DNA of 30,592 nucleotides from a virus. How positions within the stretch are numbered: the stretch's first letter is position 1; each line of letters begins with the position of its first letter. The stretch is from the IMG/VR virus record IMGVR_UViG_3300022542_000566, positions 1-30,592 of that record. One strand, given 5' to 3'. A program made the position numbers and the translations under genes. The notes beneath the pieces are model-generated. The model searched no databases. It saw only the letters and a list, made by a program, of their open reading frames with translations, and was not told the DNA's origin. Of the stretch, positions 12,006-19,970 are shown one piece after another.

Positions 12006-13463
12006 ATGCCTAAAATATTTTGTACTCTCACTTCGTCACATCTTTTAGACGAGAATTTATTGGAAAACGGTCTAAAATATTTGACTCGTATTCAACTCCA
12101 TAGAGAAGTAACAGATTATAAAGATGTTATAAAGTATGGTACTAATAGTCCAGAGTTTGCTAAGTACGCTACAGAAGATGCTATCAATACTTACGATTTA
12201 TATAAACTACAGTCACCACAAATAGAGAAAGAAGGTTTACACCACCTTGCTTATGACATTGAGTTTCCGTTTCAAAAAGCGTTGATGTGGCTTGCGATTA
12301 ATGGGATACGAGGAGACGTAAGTGCTGCCAAGACAATGAGATACGAAGTGCAGCATTTATTTTATACAATAGAGAATGAACTATTGAATATATTTGGTGG
12401 TGATTATGTCACCAGCATTACACCAAGAAGCAGAGTGGTGTCTTGTAAACCATCCATAAATTTCAATAGTTCAGACCAAGTAGTTCCCCTGATAGAAGGA
12501 CTGGGATTCCCTATATATGAGAGAAGTAAAAAAGAGAAGAAGAAGTCTTGGAATAAACAGAGCAAGAAAAGGTTAGAGGGAAAGCACCCCGCAATAGATT
12601 TATTAATTAAGTTGGGTAAAGTAGAGAAATTACTTAATGGTTTTTTAATTCCTTTTGAAAGGTTTATAGATGTTGATGGGAGAATTCGTTGTTCTTTTCA
12701 TAACACAGTGTGTGTTACTGGTCGTCTTAGTTGTTCGAGTCCGAACATTGAGCAACTTCCTAAAAATAATGACATTGCCAATATACGTAATTTATTTGTG
12801 GCCGAGCTTGGCAATGTTATTATTACTGCTGATTACTCTGGCCAAGAAGTAAGGATAATGGCTCAGGAGAGCGGTGACAAAACTTTCAAAGATGCTCTCA
12901 TAAACGGATTGGATTTACACCAAGTCACAGCAGATGCAATGGGAGTCAGCCGTGATGATGCTAAATGTATAGTCTTTGGTACAGCTTATGGCAAGTCGGC
13001 TTACGGCTTCTCCAAAGATTTTAATTGTTCAGAAAAAGATGCACAGGCATTTATTGACAGGTTTTTTGCCCGTTATCCAGGACTTAAACAAGCCATTGAA
13101 AAAACTAATGGGCAAATATATAGATATGGGTTTGTTAGGAATATGGCGGGGCGTAAAAGGAGATTCCCCGACTTCCATAGGTTAAATAAGTGGGGTAAAA
13201 AGAGGTGCTATAGACAAGGGTTTAATTTTAAGATTCAAGGTTATGGTGGAGAAGTCCTAAAAAAAGCAGCGTCAGAAGTTGTTAAGAACCTTAAATTAAT
13301 GCTTATCAATTTAGTGCACGATGAGATTGTCGTTGAGTGTGGTAGAGAATACAAAGAAGAAGGTATGAAGTACATTGAACAGTGTATGGTTAAAGCATTA
13401 CCAATATTTATACCTTGGGATATAGATATTAGTTCGGGAGGTTGCTATGGCGAAGCAAAGTAA
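12006..13463 (+). CDS. polA: DNA polymerase I (family A), C-terminal fragment with ExoIII and polymerase domain
   Basis: A 485-residue protein starting at ATG 12006, probably translated by coupling to the zinc-ribbon gene. It begins at SHLLDENLLENGLKYL and has ExoIII YATED (Tyr54, Asp58). The polymerase domain has TGRLSCSSPNIEQLP (238-252), motif A ITADYSGQEVRIMA (273-286, Asp276), motif B with Arg316, Lys320, Phe324 and Tyr328 in the Pol I spacing, and motif C LVHDEIVVE (436-444). All palm catalytic residues are present, so it should copy DNA. Phe324 occupies the position of E. coli Phe762. It would serve as the replicative polymerase with the helicase and primase encoded upstream. Confidence 0.93.
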   Translation: MPKIFCTLTSSHLLDENLLENGLKYLTRIQLHREVTDYKDVIKYGTNSPEFAKYATEDAINTYDLYKLQSPQIEKEGLHHLAYDIEFPFQKALMWLAINGIRGDVSAAKTMRYEVQHLFYTIENELLNIFGGDYVTSITPRSRVVSCKPSINFNSSDQVVPLIEGLGFPIYERSKKEKKKSWNKQSKKRLEGKHPAIDLLIKLGKVEKLLNGFLIPFERFIDVDGRIRCSFHNTVCVTGRLSCSSPNIEQLPKNNDIANIRNLFVAELGNVIITADYSGQEVRIMAQESGDKTFKDALINGLDLHQVTADAMGVSRDDAKCIVFGTAYGKSAYGFSKDFNCSEKDAQAFIDRFFARYPGLKQAIEKTNGQIYRYGFVRNMAGRKRRFPDFHRLNKWGKKRCYRQGFNFKIQGYGGEVLKKAASEVVKNLKLMLINLVHDEIVVECGREYKEEGMKYIEQCMVKALPIFIPWDIDISSGGCYGEAK

Positions 13464-13704
13464 ACCAATACACCTAACCGTACAATGGGGTTATAGGTGT
13501 AAGGCGGCGTGCGATTATTACTGTGGTGTTGTACCTATTGAAGCAATTATTATTGGAGGAGATGGTAGTAGTATACGATGTTGGTCTAAAGGTACATTCA
13601 ACCCTAAAAAGGTTACTTGCAAACGCTGCCTAAAACACCCTAATTATAAAACAGCAATGGATAAAATAAAATACCCATTATTGTTTTGGAAGGAGAATAT
13701 ATAA
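13447..13704 (+). CDS. Cys-rich 85-aa protein with C-terminal YPLLFWK motif
   Basis: ATG 13447 follows GGGAGG and overlaps the polymerase end by 17 bases. The protein has Cys residues in YRCKAACDYYCGVV, SIRCWSKG and VTCKRCLKH, suggesting one or two zinc sites. It ends KIKYPLLFWKENI, and the next protein ends in KKKYPLFYWKDGIV, so the two share a terminal motif. The bases coding this tail also contain the AAGGAG site of the next gene. Function unknown. Confidence 0.6.
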   Translation: MAKQSKPIHLTVQWGYRCKAACDYYCGVVPIEAIIIGGDGSSIRCWSKGTFNPKKVTCKRCLKHPNYKTAMDKIKYPLLFWKENI

Positions 13705-13928
13705 TGCCTGATTGGATTAATTATTATAATGATTACGTTACTGATTCAGCAAGTACAAGTTCAAGTACTTGGGGTTTATCTGCTTCCATACAACAAATGT
13801 ATGAAGAGTATATGCGACAAGACCATATAATGGAACAAATGATGTGTGAAGATGCAGAACGGGAAGCAGAGTTGGAAGAAGATAAAAAGAAGTACCCCTT
13901 GTTTTACTGGAAGGATGGGATAGTATAA
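13704..13928 (+). CDS. Acidic 74-aa protein with C-terminal YPLFYWK motif
   Basis: ATG 13704 shares a base with the previous stop (TAATG) and has AAGGAG upstream, so the longer frame from 13686 is not used. The protein has a Ser/Thr-rich stretch (DSASTSSSTWGLSAS) and an acidic helix (EQMMCEDAEREAELEEDKKK), ending YPLFYWKDGIV. Only the end resembles its neighbour. No family recognised. Confidence 0.58.
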   Translation: MPDWINYYNDYVTDSASTSSSTWGLSASIQQMYEEYMRQDHIMEQMMCEDAEREAELEEDKKKYPLFYWKDGIV

Positions 13929-14122
13929 TGAGTGAAAACCTGAAAGAATTTCAGAAGAAGTGGAATAAAATGGGAGTAGATGTCCCACGTGATATTCTAA
14001 GAGATGAGGCCATTGCAAAAAGGTATTGGATAGCAGCCCTGGAGTGGATATACTATAAGGGCGTATTAGACCCTTCTTTAGCGGGAGATTTAATTAAGGA
14101 TGAGTTAGATGGAAGTATTTAA
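13928..14122 (+). CDS. Small helical protein, paralogue of the 9933 gene
   Basis: A TAATG overlap joins it to the previous gene. The 64-residue protein contains WNKMGVDVPRDILRDEAIAK, YWIAALEWIYYKG and LAGDLIKDELDGSI. The middle and end match the 9933 protein (AEFWWKMALEWVKEK, DIEYFIDKEL). Likely a helical bundle; unknown function. Confidence 0.6.
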   Translation: MSENLKEFQKKWNKMGVDVPRDILRDEAIAKRYWIAALEWIYYKGVLDPSLAGDLIKDELDGSI

Positions 14123-14213
14123 TAGTTTATTAATAATAGGGCTTATGATTTGGATTGTACATAGGTTGTTTGTCCTAATTAAACGTATTGTAAAAGGATG
14201 GGGTAAGAAATGA
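14109..14213 (+). CDS. Single-pass membrane micro-protein, 34 aa
   Basis: ATG 14109 overlaps the previous gene by 14 bases, and the TGA forms an ATGA overlap with the next gene. The product MEVFNSLLIIGLMIWIVHRL continues into a strongly basic end (VLIKRIVKGWGKK). One hydrophobic segment with a basic cytoplasmic tail is a typical small inner-membrane protein. Too short for a firm call, but its overlaps and hydrophobicity favour translation. Confidence 0.45.
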   Translation: MEVFNSLLIIGLMIWIVHRLFVLIKRIVKGWGKK

Positions 14214-14527
14214 AAACCACACTAATAAACTATAGAACATACAACCTTGACAGGTCAAAGGTTATACCTATTGACAGAAGGAGTATATTTGGCAATCCAT
14301 TTCCTTTAAGTAAGTATAGCAGAGAAGAGTCTATTCTTCAATATTCTGTATGGTTTTATAGGCAATTAGAATTTAGACCGAATTTTGTTGAAGCCGTTAA
14401 AAAGCTTAAAGGTAAAACCCTTGGATGTTGGTGTCGACCTGAGGAGGGATTCAAAGGTAGATTACTATGTCATGGTCAGATTATAATTGCTTATTTAGAA
14501 GGGTGTAAACCAGAGGAGGTTGAATGA
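14210..14527 (+). CDS. DUF4326-type protein
   Basis: A 105-residue protein with IDRRSIFGNPFPLSKYSREE, a helix (SILQYSVWFYRQL), KKLKGKTLGCWCRPEEGFKG, and CHGQIIIAYLEG. The GNPF, LGCWC and CHG signatures are diagnostic of DUF4326, a small alpha/beta family common in phages and thought to be related to nucleotide-binding folds. Conserved Cys/His residues may bind metal. ATGA overlaps join both neighbours. Function unknown; family fairly certain. Confidence 0.75.
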   Translation: MKTTLINYRTYNLDRSKVIPIDRRSIFGNPFPLSKYSREESILQYSVWFYRQLEFRPNFVEAVKKLKGKTLGCWCRPEEGFKGRLLCHGQIIIAYLEGCKPEEVE

Positions 14528-14724
14528 AAACCAAATGGGATGAAATGTGGATACCTATATACGAATCAATAAGTCGTGGTCAGCTCTACTATCCATTATG
14601 GCATCACTTCTTTTCTCATCTGATTTATATATTGTTGCCTTTTCTCAACAAATTCCTCCCTGGTTATCCTTCCATACTTATGCTCTTGTATAAGGCCTAT
14701 CATCTTCCCCTGCAACTCACTTAG
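14524..14724 (+). CDS. Last early gene, running antisense into the late operon
   Basis: A 66-codon frame begins in an ATGA overlap after GAGGAGG, signals that favour translation initiation. Residues 1-24 (MKTKWDEMWIPIYESISRGQ) look like ordinary phage protein, but from about base 14596 on it lies opposite the end of the 928-residue late gene and codes an odd hydrophobic, Leu/Pro-rich sequence. It may be a gene whose original 3' part was lost when the two modules were joined. Whether a stable protein is made is doubtful. Confidence 0.4.
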   Translation: MKTKWDEMWIPIYESISRGQLYYPLWHHFFSHLIYILLPFLNKFLPGYPSILMLLYKAYHLPLQLT

Positions 14725-17382
14725 ATTTTTTTGCGTTTTATACATATTAAATCTTCGTTGCATTGTTATATCAATAGCTTGTGTTCTTAACCCAAACACT
14801 GTGTGAGCTATAGCCTCTGGCAACGGTTGTTCTTTTCCAAGTCTGGTTTTCTTGCCTGTAGCGGCCTCTTCTAACTTATCCCAATATATCCCCTTATAAG
14901 CCAAAGACGGAACTAAGCCCTGCCAGATATATTTCATGCACTTAAACGTTTTCTCCTCAGTAGTGTCCGTATTTTTATATATTTCCCTATCAGTCCACCC
15001 TGATTTATTTCTTGATATATCGGCGGTTAATTGAAAAAGCGGATTAGTGATACCTATTTTTAATAAACCACGTTCATTGGCGTCATTCAACTCCCCCCAG
15101 GGAACAATGTAAGTCCAGTCAAAAAATCTTAAATCGTTGTTCTTATCCCTATATGGCATAAGGATATAACTTCCAGTTTTCATATGGCTTGGAAGCTCTT
15201 TTTTTATCTTCTCATAATCTTTGGTAGTTAGGTCTAATTTATATAAGGAATACTGTGTCATTGTCTTAGCAGCCAGAGGGTACTTGGCTATGGTATGGGG
15301 TCGAGCAGCAGCAGCTTCTAATACTCTTGGTAATGCTTTGCGTGGAAATGTGTAGAAGGGCATTACCCTTCTTGCTATTAATTTCTCCCACTTTGCTAAA
15401 TCACTATAGTCAAACAACCATTTGTTAGCCTCCGTCACAGAATCTATCACTGACATTCCCTTGTCCCTTGATTGCAGGTACTTCATAAACTTGTTGATAA
15501 ACTCCTCGTGCTGGTACATCGCAGATGGTTTCTTACTTGCTTTAGTTATAAAAGCATTGACATCATCAAGGCCACCTCTAAGTCCCTTGATTGAATGTTT
15601 ACCAGTACTTTTTAACAAATCACCCATTATCTCTCCCTGAACCTGAGTAGTGCGGGCAAAATACATTTTTGCTATCTTGTACTCCTTTGAACCGGCCTTA
15701 TAATGCTTTAGGGCTTTGAATGCATACTTACTCTGTTGAATATAATCCATACCGCTCAAATCAAGTAATATCTTGTTCGAGATTTTATTGCGAAAATGGG
15801 TGGCTGGATTCCAAACAACCTTGCCTAATTTCCACGTACCAATTGCAGTGTCATACAACCTCTCAAAGTTACCCTTTATCCTCACAAGTTCGGTGACATC
15901 ATTATAGATTTTTGGATGAGCATACAACCCCCTCAATGCCCCGTAAGCCTTTGTGTCCGGTAGTGGTTTGCTTCTTAATCCTGGCATCCATCTTAAGCTT
16001 GTCCAGCCGGATTGTTTTGAAGCAAAATCAAATAGTTTAGCGGTCTCTATATCTGACCCTTGTTGAATTAATCTTTTAACTACAGGATAGGCAGGCTCCT
16101 TAATCTCCCCCATTGCCTTGCGAATCTTAAATGGTATATCTTTTCGTTTTTTGGCATACGGTGCTCGGATTCTTTTTGCTGCTCTTCTAAAAAGGGACGG
16201 GGCTGTGGCTTCTTTTGAAGTATACATCCTGGGTAAATATCCAGTACCACCATATTTATATGACCTTTGTATACTTTCTGTAATATCATCAATTTGAGAT
16301 TGAAGTTTTCTAACTAATTTAACCTTACCTGGGAACCGTTTTCTCTCCTTAAGTTTGATGATTTTACCCTGCAAAAATCTCTTTTTGAGAATTAACTGTG
16401 TTATACTTTTTCGTGGAAGTTTGGTTGTGTATACTTCTTTAGGTAATATACCTAATTTTTGAAGGGTCTTAAAGTTCTGAGAAAACTCTTGGATAGCTGG
16501 GTTAGCCGCTTCTCGAAGTCCAGGCTGCTCGGTAACGCTCCCTTTAATAACCTGACTTATACGTTGCTTTACGGCTTTGGGCCTGATATGTTTTCCAGTC
16601 TGTTTGCTTAATTCCTTTGATAGTCTATTTACATCTTCCTTTGCTAATTTTCTACCCAAATCTTTTGCTTTACTTACTTTTGCTCCTACTTTAGCTCTTA
16701 CTCTTAACTTTGCTCTTTCCCACAAAGGTAGTTTTTTAACACCAACTAATTTTCCAATGGGCTTAATCCCCTTTCCTGCAAGTTTTAATAATTTGCCACT
16801 AACGGCAGGGGTAACCGCAAAAGAAGTAGTTGTTCCTGCTGTCCACTTATACCACCCAGGGGCTTCCTCTCCTGTAACGCCTTTATAATATGAACCCCAA
16901 AAATCATTGAATGTCTTTGCCTCCTCCGGAACCTCCTTGCCAGGAATCCAAGTCTTGAGACCGGTTAAAACTGCTTCGCCTACTTCCCCCCATTCCCTTT
17001 TCGCTTGTTCAGCAGAAATAAAACTCAAAGGTCTACGCTGTCTTTGTATTGCAGTTAATGGGGTAGCCAGTGTATATTCTATTCTCTCAAATGGCCAGGC
17101 TATTACCCCTAACCCTACCCACACACCTTTACCAGCAACACCCCCAATCCTTTTAAGTACATTCCAAGAATCAGAAAAAACAGAGGAGTCAGCCTCCTCT
17201 AAAGGAATCTCTCTTGAAGGAAGTTGTAGTTGTTGTGCTCTTTGATGCCAAATGGAAGCTCCACCAGCAAGTTTCGCTGAGGCTATACCCGCTAACTTCG
17301 TTGTTGGGGCTTTGCCTGCAAGCGTAGCTGAAATTCCTTGTTGGGTATCGTATGCTCTTTTTCGTTCTTCCCATATACCCAT
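14596..17382 (-). CDS. Large internal virion/ejection-type protein, 928 aa
   Basis: Start preceded by AAGGAGAT inside the end of the upstream gene. The long, basic, mostly helical protein has a hydrophobic stretch near residues 84-97 (GKGVWVGLGVIAWPF), Lys/Arg-rich helices at 220-370, a YLPRMYTSKE block (382-391), and WNPATHFRNKISNKILLDL (524-542) then DYSDLAKWEKLIARRVMPFY (658-677). These last blocks resemble regions of large phage polyvalent/virion proteins of the LPD38 type. As the last gene of the late operon, after fibre genes, it is likely packaged and ejected with DNA or forms a channel. No lysozyme or protease motif is seen. Confidence 0.6.
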   Translation of the reverse strand: MGIWEERKRAYDTQQGISATLAGKAPTTKLAGIASAKLAGGASIWHQRAQQLQLPSREIPLEEADSSVFSDSWNVLKRIGGVAGKGVWVGLGVIAWPFERIEYTLATPLTAIQRQRRPLSFISAEQAKREWGEVGEAVLTGLKTWIPGKEVPEEAKTFNDFWGSYYKGVTGEEAPGWYKWTAGTTTSFAVTPAVSGKLLKLAGKGIKPIGKLVGVKKLPLWERAKLRVRAKVGAKVSKAKDLGRKLAKEDVNRLSKELSKQTGKHIRPKAVKQRISQVIKGSVTEQPGLREAANPAIQEFSQNFKTLQKLGILPKEVYTTKLPRKSITQLILKKRFLQGKIIKLKERKRFPGKVKLVRKLQSQIDDITESIQRSYKYGGTGYLPRMYTSKEATAPSLFRRAAKRIRAPYAKKRKDIPFKIRKAMGEIKEPAYPVVKRLIQQGSDIETAKLFDFASKQSGWTSLRWMPGLRSKPLPDTKAYGALRGLYAHPKIYNDVTELVRIKGNFERLYDTAIGTWKLGKVVWNPATHFRNKISNKILLDLSGMDYIQQSKYAFKALKHYKAGSKEYKIAKMYFARTTQVQGEIMGDLLKSTGKHSIKGLRGGLDDVNAFITKASKKPSAMYQHEEFINKFMKYLQSRDKGMSVIDSVTEANKWLFDYSDLAKWEKLIARRVMPFYTFPRKALPRVLEAAAARPHTIAKYPLAAKTMTQYSLYKLDLTTKDYEKIKKELPSHMKTGSYILMPYRDKNNDLRFFDWTYIVPWGELNDANERGLLKIGITNPLFQLTADISRNKSGWTDREIYKNTDTTEEKTFKCMKYIWQGLVPSLAYKGIYWDKLEEAATGKKTRLGKEQPLPEAIAHTVFGLRTQAIDITMQRRFNMYKTQKNLSELQGKMIGLIQEHKYGRITREEFVEKRQQYINQMRKEVMP

Positions 17383-17383
17383 T

Positions 17384-18361
17384 CTATCTCCTTTTGAACC
17401 CCTTGCTCATTATGTAGTCCCAATCAATACGTCCAACCGTAGGTTTACGTTCTAATAACCCTGGTTGTCCCTGTGGCGGACGAAGTGGCTCAATTACAGG
17501 CTCAGGTACAGGCTCATACACAGGCTCAATATCAATATCATATCCATCACGTTGTGCCATTTGTTGAGCCACAGTTATATCACCACCCGCCGCTATCAAA
17601 TAACTATCGACTATCTCAAGCGTTAGAGGTTGATTAAGGGTAACAAAATGTGGTGCTTCATCTGGAAACTTGTTTTCTATAATCCTTGCTGCTTCGGGAA
17701 CTTCCTCATGCCAATTCGGCCCCCATCTATTTGTGGCGTAAGCGATGTGGTCTGCTTTTTCTATAAGAACCTCCATAGGCAGGCCTAATGCACTTGATGG
17801 AGCACCAGTCGTCAACTCCCCTAATCCCTGTTGAATATTGTATGGGGTAAACGTGGGCCTTTCCACCCTTGGAGCCAACGCTTTCTCTCTTGCAGCAATC
17901 CCCTCCGGCGTATCCTCCCATTCAGGCGATGTCCACCAAGGGGGTATACCATATCTATCTTCCTCGTCACCAGGAAATGCGGAAACAGGAACACTGACAC
18001 CTGTCTTACTCAACTCCAACTTCTGTTTGATGGGGTATGCCTCTTGTTCCGTTATCCTGCCAGCCAACACCTCCTTGTCTATCTGCTGTATGGCACTGTC
18101 TATGCTGTCCATTTTACGTTGGCGTAGTTGCTCCTTACGTTGGAAGTCTATCTGGGAACGCAACTGCATCTTATCAATTTCCCATTGCTTCGCACGTTCC
18201 TGCATCTGCAAGTCTATGGCCATATCCTGCTGTCGGAGGGATTGGCGATAATCAAACTCCATTTGCATCTTCTGTAGTTCTTCCTGCTTCCTTGCTTGGC
18301 CAGCTAACGCAGCGGCAGTTAGCATAGTTTCAGGCCTGCCGTGCTTTATTTTAATGCCCAT
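17384..18361 (-). CDS. Coiled-coil internal virion-like protein, 325 aa
   Basis: Good ribosome-binding site (AGGAG). Residues about 15-120 are Gln/Glu/Lys-rich and form a long coiled coil (KQEELQKMQMEFDYRQSLRQ and following). The middle is Pro/Trp-rich, the next part globular (MEVLIEKADHIAYATNRWGP), then comes a Pro-Glu/Val repeat (EPVYEPVPEPVIEPL) and a basic end (FKRR). It precedes the 928-residue protein by one base. Long coiled coils here suggest an internal core, scaffold or ejected virion protein; identity is inferred from context. Confidence 0.5.
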   Translation of the reverse strand: MGIKIKHGRPETMLTAAALAGQARKQEELQKMQMEFDYRQSLRQQDMAIDLQMQERAKQWEIDKMQLRSQIDFQRKEQLRQRKMDSIDSAIQQIDKEVLAGRITEQEAYPIKQKLELSKTGVSVPVSAFPGDEEDRYGIPPWWTSPEWEDTPEGIAAREKALAPRVERPTFTPYNIQQGLGELTTGAPSSALGLPMEVLIEKADHIAYATNRWGPNWHEEVPEAARIIENKFPDEAPHFVTLNQPLTLEIVDSYLIAAGGDITVAQQMAQRDGYDIDIEPVYEPVPEPVIEPLRPPQGQPGLLERKPTVGRIDWDYIMSKGFKRR

Positions 18362-18370
18362 ACTATTCTC

Positions 18371-19969
18371 CTATGTTTCTCTAACTTCAACAAAAACTAA
18401 TTCTGCATCATCAGTCAAAGTATCACTTCCACTATCAGCGACTCTTGTTACTTTTAATCTAAAATATTCTCCTGCAGCGACACTATCCATATCAGCACCA
18501 TCAGTAAAAGCTATCTCACAATATGAAACTTCGCCAGAGGCAGAGGCTTCTTCATCGGCAACTGAATTATCTGACCCCCAAGCCTTTGTATCTAAATCGT
18601 CTGCGTCATTAGTTACTGACTTAAATGCTACTCCCCAGAAAACACCATGTGGAGTTACAGTCGTATCAGTTGCCATCCAACCTAAAGTTACAGTTACACC
18701 ACCGCCAGTATAGTTACGGGGCATAAACCCGCCAAATACTGCCAATTCATTAGTGTCTGCATCAAAATCTAAAACAGACACAGCGTTTCTTGTATCTGCT
18801 GTTGCAGCATTTGCTACTGTTGGTTCATTATCAAGTGCTGTGAAAGTTGTTAATGTAGTACCCGAACCACCACCAAGACCTAATTGGAAATCATTACCAC
18901 CATCGTCTGTAAACCAACGTGTGCAAGGAGAAGTATTTTTTACCCAATCCTGCCCATAAGCTGCTGTGTCTCCATCTGCTGCTGCTTGTTCTTTAAGGGT
19001 TATGGTTCCTTCAACTGTAAACAATGTTTTTGGTAATACGCCGATACCAACCTTATTATCCAATGCGATTGTTACCCCCATAACACCATCTTTGGCAGTA
19101 GTTATGGCTGCTTCTTCGTCACCCCCACTGCCAACATCGTATGCCAATCTAAGCAATCCGGTATTGTTTGTACTTATCAACCATCCAGCGTCACCAAAAT
19201 CAATCGGATGAAACCATAATCCGCAAACATCTACTCCAGTAAATGTAGTCGCTAATCTTAACCAACATTGGCTGCTGTTATGTTCTATATCAAGCCTACA
19301 TTGAGTAGCATAAGCACCCATAGTGCTTCCAGGTGTTGCTGTCCCAATACCAACTTTACATCCTGTTATCTCAAGAAAATTATTGGTATTATCAAATGTA
19401 AGAAGTGGCCCCGCTGCTTGACCTATTGTACCACCATCAGTAATAGTAATATTTCCAACAGTTGCTATTGTGCCAAGAGTAGTAATATTTGCTGAACCTG
19501 CCCAAGTGGAAAGTTGAGTGTTCTCTACGTTACCAAGACCAATCGATGTCTTTGCAGTAGCAGCGTTCTCCCAAGCCAATGCACCAGCACCAGTACCCAC
19601 AAGAAACTCGCTATCAGCAGAATTAGCACCCAATGTATTCAAATCATCAAGTACATCTCCTTGTGCCTGAACATTAGTGCCAATAACTAATCCCAAGTCT
19701 GTTCGTACCTCAGATAATGTTCTAATTGCATAAGTATCGGTGGCTGTTACCTTGATAAAGCTATCAGAAGCATAAGTAAGTCCCACTAATGAATCCAAAC
19801 CAGCATCCCATGCTTGTACATCAGTACCAATAGCTTTTACTTCTAAATCTTTACTGGCATCTAAAGCAAGTAATCTGGACGCAGTATGAGACGCTATATT
19901 TATAGTAGTACCAGTAGTACCAAGTGTTATTTTATTGGCTGCTCGTTCTACATGGAATATATTTGCCAT
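18371..19969 (-). CDS. Tail fibre protein, 532 aa
   Basis: Low-complexity, Gly/Thr/Ala/Asp-rich sequence typical of trimeric fibres. Modules include IGTDVQAWDAGLDSL (47-61) and its relative IGTNVQAQGDVLDDL (96-110), LTYASDSFIKVTATDTYAIR, repeated short beta units (TTLGTIATVGNITITDGGTI), and KVGIGTATPGSTM, a segment common before fibre tips. The C-terminal half is a beta-rich domain likely to bind host receptor. It lies in a series of adsorption genes and should be at the virion tail. No chaperone or peptidase motif is visible. Confidence 0.8.
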   Translation of the reverse strand: MANIFHVERAANKITLGTTGTTINIASHTASRLLALDASKDLEVKAIGTDVQAWDAGLDSLVGLTYASDSFIKVTATDTYAIRTLSEVRTDLGLVIGTNVQAQGDVLDDLNTLGANSADSEFLVGTGAGALAWENAATAKTSIGLGNVENTQLSTWAGSANITTLGTIATVGNITITDGGTIGQAAGPLLTFDNTNNFLEITGCKVGIGTATPGSTMGAYATQCRLDIEHNSSQCWLRLATTFTGVDVCGLWFHPIDFGDAGWLISTNNTGLLRLAYDVGSGGDEEAAITTAKDGVMGVTIALDNKVGIGVLPKTLFTVEGTITLKEQAAADGDTAAYGQDWVKNTSPCTRWFTDDGGNDFQLGLGGGSGTTLTTFTALDNEPTVANAATADTRNAVSVLDFDADTNELAVFGGFMPRNYTGGGVTVTLGWMATDTTVTPHGVFWGVAFKSVTNDADDLDTKAWGSDNSVADEEASASGEVSYCEIAFTDGADMDSVAAGEYFRLKVTRVADSGSDTLTDDAELVFVEVRET

Positions 19970-19970
19970 A

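Noticed and set aside
11560-13463. Polymerase split explained by sequencing error, intron or intein
   Set aside because: The break holds a coherent zinc-ribbon gene with its own ribosome-binding site and coupled start/stop codons; the insert is too short for an intron or intein and no intein splice residues are seen.
10299-13463. Phage with 2-aminoadenine (Z) genome, suggested by MazG, the diphosphohydrolase-like protein and a Pol I
   Set aside because: No PurZ-like synthetase is in the window, and these enzyme families also occur in phages with ordinary DNA.
17252-19495. Plus-strand frames opposite the fibre and coiled-coil genes
   Set aside because: They arise from low-complexity reverse complements of Thr/Ala/Gly-rich genes and lack start signals.
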